Of a stretch of DNA of 64,000 bases, positions 22,458 through 34,400 are shown piece by piece. Source of the stretch: Brachycybe producta (Eukaryota > Arthropoda > Diplopoda > Playtdesmida > Andrognathidae). The position numbers and the translations under genes are program-made. The notes beneath the pieces were generated by a model. That model was given only the letters and a program-made list of their open reading frames with translations, made no database searches and was not told where the DNA came from. Position 1 is the first letter of the stretch. Every line of letters begins with the position of its first letter. The stretch is taken from NCBI GenBank assembly GCA_036925085.1, contig JAUPFP010000061.1, forward strand, positions 423,001 through 487,000, written 5' to 3'.

Positions 22458-25400
22458 TACATACACAGATCTGGGATATTATATATAACTAGTGGGGTAA
22501 CCCGTCATAAATGACGGGAGCAAAATTCACAGATATAATTGTGCCCTGCATAAGAATTTCTTTTCTCCGCCCTTTTATGACGTCAAACCAAGTAACAAAC
22601 CAATTAGAAATTGATGACGTTCATAAAAGGGCTGAGCAAACGATATTCTAATGCTGGGCACAGTTGCCTGTGATAAACTGTAGTTTAATTTTGCTACTAT
22701 TATCCCCTCCCCTTTTTATATTTGAAAGAGAAAATGTTTTTCATTTTCTCTGGTGTGCGCATGCGCGTTGTTTGTTCCTTTTTTTTACTCCTTTCATTTC
22801 GATTTCAGTCAGCCCCTCCCACTTTTTCCCCCTGCACGTTTATCTCTCACCCCCCTCTAAACACTTACCAACCTTTTCCCCTCTCCAATTTAATATTATG
22901 GGGTTCTTGGATGGGAACAGTTCAACATATAGTTGACCTAGAAAAAAAAACGGATCATTTATTTAAATTTATATAAATTCCGACGTGCTTCAAGGTTTTT
23001 TGTTACACACAGCCACACACACACATACACAGACCTGGCTTAATATATATATACTAGTGGGGTAACCCGTCATAAATGACGGGAGCAAAATTCACAGGCA
23101 ATTGTGCGCATGCGCGTCGTTTTTTCCTTTTTTTTACTTTCATTTCAATTTCAGTCACCCCTCTCACTTTTCTCTTTCTCTCCCCTTCTACACTTTCCAA
23201 CCTTTTCCCTTACCCCCTCCCACTTCTTTCTCCCCCCCCCTTCCCCTTCTACACTTTCCAAAGGAAGAGTTCAACATATAGTTGACCTTGAGAGAAAAAA
23301 ACGGTTCATTTATTCAAATTTATATAAATTCCGACTTGCTTCAACGGTTTTTGTTACTCCACACAAACACACACACAGACCTGGGATATTATATATATTG
23401 AGACGTTTGGGCCCGCCGCTTATTTCCGCTCTTTAGCGTTTGCGTTTTTTTTGGGTTTAACGTCACCCTGTACTTTATTTAGCTTCTGGGCCACTCGGTA
23501 CTTTTGGTACCAAGTGACCCAGATATCATATGTGATGAGATAATCATCTGACCTTTTCGTTCCCCCCTCATGTTATTCGTTTAAAGTTTGATTTTGTTTT
23601 GATTTCTTCTGTTGTCACCTATGTGTGACAACAGGAGATGAATCATGGTTTTGGACAAATGGATCAATCTTTTGATTGGTCCATTTGGTCCAAAATATTG
23701 TTTTAACCAATTATCGAATTGTGCCCTGAGAATCCGACTTGTGGATTCTCAGGGTATATAAAGAGTTACATTTTTAATGTCAAAAGACGCTTTTTAAACT
23801 TCTGATTTATATACCGAACCTATGGCCGATTTTGGCCCGGTTCTTTTCTCTTAAATATTTATGTGTGTGCAAAACCAGTTCGCCAACTTTGTTTATCTGC
23901 GTAATAAACCGATCTTTATATTTAAACCAAGCCAGTGGTGTTTTTATTCATCGAAACTTAAAATTCCGCGATTGGGAATTCATCATTTGCAGGTCTTCAC
24001 CTATTTGGATACATCGAAAAGGTCCCAACAGGTGCAAACCTGCAACGCATAAGTGAGTATATTTTTACACGATTCTTAGGGCAGATTTACGGACGAAAGT
24101 CCGAGAGATACAGAGATTAAAGATCCTCAAGACTGTGAAGTCTTTTGCCAGAGACTAGTGAGGACATAAAATAGACGTTATATTGGTCTAGTCCTCCCGG
24201 GCCAGTAGAATTAGTGGCCTAGCCAACCACTATCAATACGAGTGTAAACTCGCTCGTATTAACCAAAAAGAGCAGATTCTACTAGCGGAAAAAGGTCCGT
24301 CACAATATATGGTGGAGGTGCGGGGTAGTTTATAAAACTTGCTACCTCGTTTTGCCCTAAGAAACGTGTTGAAAAACACGAGAATTATCGTAATTCAATT
24401 GTGCAAACAATTTTGAAACCAAACAAAATTTTTCGAAACATTTTTACGTTTTTATTGACACAAATTACGATAAATAATGATGAATACCAACGGAATAACC
24501 GCAAGGTTCTCCCAGCAACTCCAATACAGACGCCGACGTGAACAGCTCGTAAAGGAACGAGCGAAAGCTCGGGAAACACGCCGTGTTGCCCGCGAAACAC
24601 GAAAGCAGGAGAAAGAAGACAAGCTGAGGGCCCTTGCGTCAGAGAAGCGACTCCAGGAGGAAGAACAGCGTGCTGAAGACGAAGAACGACAAGCCGACAC
24701 CCGACTCAAGACTGAAGCATCTTCTGAGGCCTCTCGACGAAGCAACGAGCAGAAGATGGTCGACCGGTTTGCCGAACTGATGAAAGACGCTACTCCTGAA
24801 AGTCGAGAAGAATTGGTAAGACGGTTATGTGGAGAATCGACTCCACGCCGCTTTGAACACACACATGAGAGAAATCTCAGAAATAGAAGCAAATCACCGA
24901 CAGAATCCGGGCGAAAGCTCAGGCCTGAAGCTCCTGAATGGACTCCAAACCTGGGACCTACGCCGTATTCTGAAAAGAATTCGCTACATCCACTCCAGGG
25001 TTTTCCGAAGTATACTGGGTCTGAAAACATCCTTCTATATATCGAAGAGTTCGAAGATATTGCGATTGCGCACCAGTGGAACTCCCTGCAGCGATGCAGC
25101 CACTTTACTGGTCTCCTTCGAAAACGAGCGATCAAATGGCTTGCTCGTTTCCGCTTGGAATATGGCGAGATCAATTGGATCATGATGAGAAATGGAATTA
25201 TAAATGAATTTCTATTGCCGGACCAGAAAGTAAGGATGAAGAACGAGCTGTCCGCAAGGACTCAGAAGGACAACGAAACCTTCAAAGTCTATGCGGAGGA
25301 GTATGCAGAGATGTATCGAAGGATACATCCCAATGATGACGACTCTTTGTTGATCTCGAGCCTGAGGAAGAGCCTGCTACCATCTCTCAAACAGTATCTA

Positions 25401-28400
25401 TTTGGGGCACCTAAAGACAATTTATATGACTTTGTTAAATTTGCAGCCCAAACAGAAGGAGAACTAATAGAGGAGAAGATGCTAGTGTACAGGACGTCTA
25501 CTGGTAACCAACCGGCCCAGCAGCAGAAGCCTCAGCAGCAGAAGCAACAACAGCAGCAACAACAAAGGAAGCAGACGTGGACTCCTAAGAATCCGGCCAC
25601 GTCTGAAAAGACGCAGGATTCACAACCAAATCGAGATGGTGGATCGAGACCCCAGCAGAGAAGGAAGTCTACTGGGCCACTCATCTGTTACCAATGTCAG
25701 GAGCCTGGACATCGAGCGTTCCAGTGCCCCAACGAACCGAAACCCAAGAAGGAGGAGAACAAGACGACTCCACCAACTCCAGTTAGTAGAGTTGATGAAC
25801 CGTCGGAAACGACGGCGCCGAAAGTTATCCGCGCCGACGAAATCCATGTTCTACCCAATGGAATGAAGATGGTGCCTGTCCTAATAAATAATCGAACGCA
25901 TTATTTCCATTTTGACAACCATCTGACAACTTTAAACTACTAAGGGCGCCACTCGCACCCACAGTAGTGACGCCCGAAAAAGATGTCAACGAGAGCCCGA
26001 AAGAAGAGGAGTCAACGAAACCTGCAAAGGTTGACGTCACGGTCCGACAGGACCAGATAACGAGAGGATCTATTGGTTTGGCTGCGGTCAACCATGCTGG
26101 GATGCCTCCAGGTCTGGGTAGCCTGTGCCAACACGACAACAGAGAAGAGGAATCAACGACTCCTAAGCAGAGCTGTGCTGCGGTGCAGCTAGAGGACTCT
26201 CCACGACATGAAGCAGACTTTGGAGATGGGATCCACATCCGTACCATTCACGAAAATGGGAGCCGGCGGAACCCACTGCAAAGTGGGGCCTCTACGTCGT
26301 TTGTAAAGACGAACGACGCCAAGATGTCCAATCGAGCAGAACAGATAGTAGTCTCAAAAGGAGCTACTTCTGTTAACAATCAAGCAGAGCAGTGTGTGGC
26401 GAAAAAGAAAGTAACCACACCTGTTAAAACCAAAGAAGAACAGTGTGTGGCGAAAAAGAAAGTAACCACACCTGTTAAGACTAAAGAAGAGCAAGTAGTT
26501 GTCTCAAAAAGAGCTACTCTTGCTAAAAACCAAGCAGAACAGGTAGTAGTCTCACAAGGAGCTACTCCTGTTAAAACCAAAGCAGAACATGGAGTGGCGA
26601 AAAAGAAAGTAGCCACACCTGTTAATTCAGCTGCAGAGTCTAGTCTTCTCTGTCGGTTGAAAAACCAGTGTTGTTCGAAGACAATACAAGATGTTTGGAC
26701 CAAGTTGACTGAGACAGTCACGCCTCGTGAACTTCAAGTCCAACAACAAGATGAGCAGACGGCTCCCAAAGTTCGGGTGAACTTCGGAGGTCGTGAGTTA
26801 GTGATGACTACCGACAGTGGTGCCGAAGCTTCTGTCATAAGTGAGTCACTAGTCAAAGAGATGAAGTTGGTAATGGATCCGCTACCTTTTCCGCCGAATT
26901 TGACTGGCGCCGGAGGAAATCCATTAAACATCATGGGACAAGTCATCGTGCCGATTCGAGTCGCCGAAAAACTTGTCAGAGGAAAGCTGATTGTCATCAA
27001 AGGACGACGTGAGGCTTTGCTGGGAAACGATCTCGGTAAAGACCTCAACCTTTGCCTTGACATGAACAAAAAGAAAGTGTATTTTGGAGAGGAACTGTTG
27101 CCGGACACTCTCCCAAAAAACCAAAAAGCAGAAGATTTTATTGAAAATCTTAAGAATCAAGAAGAGGAAGATCTGCAAGAGAAACTCCTGAATAAGGGGC
27201 CAGCTAAGCTACGTCTGGTCCAGAATCTCGTGCTGGATCCGAAAAAAGTTGCAATCGTCGAGGTCAATGCTCCTGATGATCTACAAGAAGGTAGTCTTCA
27301 ATTCATCGACTCGTGCGAAAGCACGTTCCAGCAGAGAGGAGTCAAAGTTTCTCCTGGGATCATTGAAGGAAAAGGAAAGTCTATCCTTCAAATTCAAATC
27401 TTCAATCCGTCTGGAGAGGTTATTCACCTCGGAGCCAGAGAAACGATCGCAGAGATCGAGGACGCCACTACAGCTCTTGATGTGCCTGTGGGCCCCTCGA
27501 TTTATAAAGTTGAAGCACAGAGTGACGAAGTGACAGTGCAAGACTATGTCAAATTTCAAGACAGTCTGAATGTCAATCCAAATCGTTCGAGAGAAGAACA
27601 AATGGCGATTCGGAAACTTCTCGGAGAATTTAGAGACATCTTTGCCTTCAAGACCTCCGACTTGAAAAAGACAAATTTGGCAAAACACGTGATTGACACG
27701 GGTGAAAACCCGCCGGTTCGAGAACCGCTCCGGCGTACTTCACCTGCTCAGAGAGAGATCATCAAGACGACACTACGTGATATGTTGGACGCCGGCATTG
27801 TAAGCCCATCCAAGAGTCCGTACGCAAGTCCGGTGGTGATTGTCAAGAAGAAGAATGGTCAGCATCGATTTTGCGTCGATTATCGCAAATTAAATGCTCA
27901 AACCAAATCTGACCAATATCCGTTACCACGGATAGATGACGCTTTCGACTCTCTGTCTGGAGCCACGATCTTTGCAACCTTGGATTTAATATCAGGTTAT
28001 TGGCAATTTCCGGTGGAAGAAAGAGATCGAGAAAAAACGGCTTTCGTATGCACAAATGGCCTCTACGAATTTAACAGAATGCCGTTTGGTTTGATGAATG
28101 CACCTGCGACGATGCAGCGTGCTTTGGATTTGTTACTAGCAGGCCACAAATGGGAGACCTGCCTGGTTTATTTAGACGACATCGTCATCTTTGCGAAGAA
28201 CTTCGAAGAGTTCATGAAAAGATTGAGAGATATCTTGGTGCTCATACGGAACGCCAATTTAAGTCTTCAACCCAGCAAATGTTTCTTCGGAGAAGACGAG
28301 ATCAACTACCTTGGCCACAAGATTAGTGCTCTTGGTATTCGACCTGATGAAGAGAAAGTGCAGACGATTCAAGGATTTCCTGCACCGAAAAATGTGACTG

Positions 28401-31400
28401 ACGTCAGAAGCTTCCTTGGAATGACCGGCTACTATAACCGTTTCATTGAGAATTACTCCAAGATCGCCAAACCAATGCAAGCCCTAGTCAAGAACGACCT
28501 GGACTTCAAGTGGAATGACGACTGCGAGGTCGCTTTTGATGGTTTAAAGAAGGCTCTTTGCTCCGCTCCGATTCTAACTTTGTATGATCCGGAGGCAGAA
28601 ATTGCCTTGCACACTGATGCTTGTGATTACCAGATTGGTGTCATAATTTATCAGTATGCGAAAAACGAAAGGAAACCTGGAGTTCTAGGTTACTACAGCC
28701 GAAAACTCCAAGGAGCAGAACGAAACTACGGAACGACTGAAAAAGAATGTCTTGCAATCGTTTATGGCATAGAAAAAGCCAGACCGTACGTTTTCAACCG
28801 GAAATTCAAGATATTTACCGATCATAAGGCCCTGTGTTATTTAAGAACAGCACAGAATTTAGATGGCCGATTGGGTAAATGGCAGATGAAACTACAGCCA
28901 TATGATTATGAGGTAGTTTACAAGAAGGGTAAAACGCACGTGGACGCCGATTGTGTCTCACGTTACGAGAGCAACGTTCCTGCTAATTGGAAGCAGAAGA
29001 ATGAAGAGATGGAAGCTCTCGAAGATCTTCACATCTTTACTGTCTACAACGATTTCCAGTGGGAACGGGAGCAATCCCTTGATGAAGAACTTCTCCTCAT
29101 CAGAGAATCACTCCAGCAAGATCGACTGCATCCCTATCACAAGAAGTTTGCGATAGTGGATGGCGTTTTATACCACATGAAGTATGAAGACACCGTGCCA
29201 GTACTGACGTGTACTGTGCCCCGACAATTGAGAATTGGGATTCTCGAGATGCTCCATGATGTGCCTGAGGCCGGACATTTCGGATTCACCAAAACGATGA
29301 AGAGAATCCAGAAGAGATTCTACTGGAAAACAATGAAAGCAGATGTCGCCGACTATGTCAGGTCGTGCCACATCTGTCAGAGAACCAAACTGTCGCACCA
29401 AAAAGTACCTGGATTGTTACAACCAATCACTGTGGGAAAACCGACAGAGTGTTGGGGGATGGATTATGTTGGTCCTCTTCCGAAGTCAGTCGGAGGAGTT
29501 CAACATATTTTGATTGCAGTAGACTACGCGACGAAGTATTGCATCGCCAAAGCAGTGGCAAGAGCAACCGCTCAGGCAGCAATTGCCTTCGTCAAAGATA
29601 AAATTGTAAACGAATTTGGAGTTCCTCAGAAGATCATCACTGATCGAGGACCCCAATTTTTGAGTAATGAGACTCAAGCGTTTTTCAAGACCTACGCAAT
29701 CCAGCATGCTGCCACGACCGCCTATCATCCACAAGCTGATGGGTTGGCAGAAAGAACGAACCATACAGTCATGGAAGTGGTGAAACGTCACTTGGATGTC
29801 CTTCAGCAACAGGCTGATTGGAGAAAGAAATTAGGTGACGCAGTTATGGCCTACAATCTGGTAGAACATAACTCAACGAAGTTTTCGCCATATCGATTAA
29901 TGTTCGGGCGCGAGCCCAGGACCACGTTGGACAACATGATGCCACGCGCTCCTATCGTGCCACCGCCCGTAACAGACGAAGCAGAGCAGTCCGATCCAGC
30001 TTTGGATGCTGCTAAAAAGAACATAGAAGCTGCCCAAGAGGTGCAGAAAAGAAATTACGACGAGAAGCATCGTACGATTCCGGACTATAAGCCGGGTCAG
30101 AAAGTACTGATAAGAGATCGTGTGCCAAAGCCAGGAATGGCTCAGAAACTCATCTGGCCATACAAGGAACCCTGCCTTGTCACGAAAAAGATAACCGATC
30201 TAGTCTACGAGATCGAGTACGTCACTCGATCTGGTCTGACTATGAGAGACACCGTCAATGTTCAGCAAATGAGACCCTATTTCGAGGCCAATGACCTGAG
30301 GGCTCCTCAAACAAACTTACCTGATGACATTGAAGAGACTACCAGCGCCAAGGAAGAGTCCGACGCTGATGAAGAACTTATCAACGAAGCAGACGACAAC
30401 TTACCTGTTGAGAATAATCCAGAAGTTCCTCGTGAAGAAGAAGAAGAAGTTATCCCCGATGCCAGCCAAGAAACTCATCCGGAAACTTCTGAAAAAGAAG
30501 AAGAGGAAGTTCCAGAAATTCCTCTGGAACCACCAAAAAGAAAACGCGGGAGACCAAAGAAAACTGCTCCAAAAGAACCAGTCCAATTGGATTCCCGTGT
30601 GCAAACACGTGGTGGAGAGAAGAAAAATTATGCAAAAGCTAATTTACCGCCAAGATGGGCGAAATTTGGCGTTAAAACGACCAAATTAGACCCAGAGAGT
30701 CAAGAAAAAGCATCAAGGGATGCAGAAATTCGAATTTGCCGCCTTGCGCAGCGCCGCCTGGTGGGAGAAATCGAGAGAAGAGCAAAAGAAGAGAAACCGG
30801 AAGTAGTTAATAGCTCCGCCTCTTCTGACCCGGAAATTAGACTTGGCAACCCTGTAGAACCACGTGGGGACGCCGCCGCCATTTTGGACGCCACTTTTGA
30901 ATTTGTTTCAATAGAGGACGGACGCGAAGCCAAAGTTTCGCGATTTTCAAGTGTGTCACGCAGCGAAAAGTTTAATTTCAAGAAGAAGATGCCGCGCTCT
31001 TTCGGAGGGAAATCATCTAGCAGCGAAGGATCGTTCAACTTCACGGCTTTATTTGAAGAAGGACACGACGATGACGAGATGGAAATCGAGGACGCCGCCC
31101 TAAAGCCCGGAGCAGCCATCACGGCTGAAAAGCCTTTAGGCAGCAATGCCTCGACTTCCAGCCAGGATAAGAATGATTCGGGCAACTCTTTGAAGAAACG
31201 GAAGAGCCCCGAATCGGAAGATGACTTGGTAAATCGTTTCGTTCCTCTAATGAGATCTCCGCCTCCTCAGTTAGGTGATCCAGAACCGGACATCTACATG
31301 GGACCAGCCCGGGACCCGAGACAGCAGTTCCCGCGACCCCCAGAGGAAATGGACACGCCGCCCGGCAGTGATGCCGAAGGGGGAGTACCAGCCGAATTGT

Positions 31401-34400
31401 ACTCCTCAAATCGCCGGGGCCGCACCCGAGGAGAGAGGAATGCCGATAAGCGAGCCATGAAGGAGTGGATCGCTAAACAAAATGAAGAATGCGTCAAGAG
31501 GGGCCAAAAACCCATCGAAGTTCCGGAAGTCGGCACCGTGTTGCCGACCACCAGAAAACCAGTCCGTGATGCATCTCCTGCCAACAGTTGGGCCACAGTG
31601 GACGAGCCCACCGTGAGAGGATACCGGCCGGATTTAGCAAAGAAACTGGTGCTGCCAGGACCAATTTCGGTCCCGACACCACCAAGAGAAGTATCGTCTA
31701 CATCTCTACCGCCCATTGTCCCTTTCAGACCACAATCGACAGTGACTGTCGTCCGAGAAGGAAACAAGAGGAGGGAGGTTCACTTTGATCGTCAATCGCC
31801 GCCAAGGGAACGACAACGAGAGATGAGACGACCGAAAGGTCAGGGGTCCGCTGCCCGCCGAAAAGCTCGTCGGGACGAACAATTCCAAGGATGCCGAGGA
31901 CACCCTGCCATTCCAACAGCAGTGCCATCTCAGGGAGCAATCCCTAAGCCAGCAGCAAAGCCTAAGTCACCGTCGCCTTCAAAGACGACACCAGAAGAGG
32001 AACAGGAGCGTCAGTTACGTCTCCTTAATAATGGTCTAGTTTCCTTTTCTAGACGCGGAGGACGACACGCACTCCGATATTTGGGAGTGTTCAACAGTAG
32101 ACGGGAGATTTCCAATGAACGACCACGACCCAGAAGAGATGTCCTCTGGACCGCCGTAGTTTTGGAAACGCCAGGATATCCCGCCGTCGTCGCACTTCAT
32201 GCAAGCGACGAACCAAACATGATTCAACTGATTCACCCTGGAACCCGGGAGCAATCCCGCACCAGGACTCTGGAGTTAATCGCCGAAACGATGTTGGCCA
32301 CCCTGATTCCTGATCGGAACCAGGATCGACGATTTCGTCACCACTCGCCGAGGGCCATCGAGAGGGACTACTCCGCCACCCGGATGTTAGACTTCGTGGA
32401 AGCCACCGTACTAGCGACGTTGGAGCGGTCGACTGTCGTCCCGCTGGAGACACTGGAGCGACTCTACGAGACGACCACGGAAGGAGAGTTCGGGAGGAGG
32501 GATCGCCGCGGCCACCTATCGCCGGAGCCGTAAAGGAGGACGTCCACAAGAGCAGTCATCGCCGGACCAGTTGGCGCGAAGATTAGATTGTAATTTCCTA
32601 GTCAATATGTAATCAATTTATTTTTCTAGAGAATGTGTATTGCTGTAATAATCGAATATTATTTATATATTGATTTTTTTTTTATTTTTCGAAACGTTTG
32701 TGTTTTTTTTACATACCTGTGATACCCCTGGGTTCTTATCAATTTAGATCCAGTCGGGGGGAGGGGGATTTTAGAAATTGTCTTGGAAAGTAGGGTACTT
32801 TCCGCTTAGTCGGGGGGAGTGAGACGTTTGGGCCCACCGCTTATTTCCGCTCTTTAGCGTTTGCGTTTTTTTTGGGTTTAACGTCACCCTGTACTTTATT
32901 TAGCTTCTGGGCCACTCGGTACTTTTGGTACCAAGTGACCCAGATATCATATGTGATGAGATAATCATCTGACCTTTTCGTTCCCCCCTCATGTTATTCG
33001 TTTAAAGTTTGATTTTGTTTTGATTTCTTCTGTTGTCACCTATGTGTGACAACAGGAGATGAATCATGGTTTTGGACAAATGGATCAATCTTTTGATTGG
33101 TCCATTTGGTCCAAAATATTGTTTTAACCAATTATCGAATTGTGCCCTGAGAATCCGACTTGTGGATTCTCAGGGTATATAAAGAGTTACATTTTTAATG
33201 TCAAAAGACGCTTTTTAAACTTCTGATTTATATACCGAACCTATGGCCGATTTTGGCCCGGTTCTTTTCTCTTAAATATTTTTCTAAGTCATATTTTTAT
33301 GTGTGTGCAAAACCAGTTCGCCAACTTTGTTTATCTGCGTAATAAACCGATCTTTATATTTAAACCAAGCCAGTGGTGTTTTTATTCATCGAAACTTAAA
33401 ATTCCGCGATTGGGAATTCATCATTTGCAGGTCTTCACCTATTTGGATACATCGAAAAGGTCCCAACAGGTGCAAACCTGCAACGCATAAGTGAGTATAT
33501 TTTTACACGATTCTTAGGGCAGATTTACGGACGAAAGTCCGAGAGATACAGAGATTAAAGATCCTCAAGACTGTGAAGTCTTTTGCCAGAGACTAGTGAG
33601 GACATAAAATAGACGTTATATTGGTCTAGTCCTCCCGGGCCAGTAGAATTAGTGGCCTAGCCAACCACTATCAATACGAGTGTAAACTCGCTCGTATTAA
33701 CCAAAAAGAGCAGATTCTACTAGCGGAAAAAGGTCCGTCACAATATAATAATATAATGGTGCGCGCAACATGGCATAATTAACATGGCCGAATAAAAAAG
33801 ATTAAAAAAAAAATTTGCAAAAGTCCTCCGCAGGGCTCCATATAATAATTTTCATAATTTAGTTATATTTTATTTTCGATTTTGTAATCAGTGAACACAC
33901 AAACAAAAAATTCGCCATTCACAAAAGTATATATTTTTCGTTGATTATTTTAGTGGATCATTCGATGAACCCGATGATACCGGACATGGTGTCTCTAATG
34001 AACTTAACGCAACGTAAACCGAACACTAACTTAAAAGTACGACACGAAAAACTACCAAACGGCACAAAGAAGAAGGATTTTGTTGTTTGCGTCAAAGGTC
34101 TTGAATTTCCAACTCAAGATCTATCGGTACGATTATTGGAATGGATTCATCTATTGCGGTTGTTAGGTGCCGAAGAGGTTTACTTTTACGAACTTGACGT
34201 TCATCCGAGAACTGCCCTCGTGTTAAACGAGATGCAATCACAAGGACTTGTCAAAGTGATACCGATGACGTTACCAGGTTCGCAACCCAACATGCCGCAA
34301 CTTCGTAACTTATACCTTCATAGAATGATCGGGTCGAAACGACTCAACGAAATTATACCGTATAACGATTGCCTTTATCGTAACCTGAATCGTTACGAGT

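Larger units (their letters stand above)
23399..33742 (+). mobile_element. Ty3/gypsy-like LTR retrotransposon, near intact
   Basis: A 10.3-kb element with two LTRs, gag (24477-25943), a -1-frame pol (to 32533), a primer-binding site and a polypurine tract. The flanks show a 4-bp ATAT duplication, in agreement with the ATTG duplication of a solo LTR of the same family at 38156-39098. The two LTRs differ by a 17-bp indel (3' copy only, around 33280) and few substitutions, so insertion looks recent. It occupies intron 1 of the GT92 gene in the sense orientation. The pol order PR-RT-RNaseH-IN is that of Ty3/gypsy. Confidence 0.95.

Noticed and set aside
24452..25183. 243-codon minus-strand frame opposite gag
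   Set aside because: It is the Arg/Ser-rich complement of the Arg/Glu-rich gag N-terminus, a known codon-shadow effect.
30401..32549. Long minus-strand frames opposite pol (up to 161 codons)
   Set aside because: They mirror the charged, repetitive C-terminal part of pol; none has a domain or splice signals.
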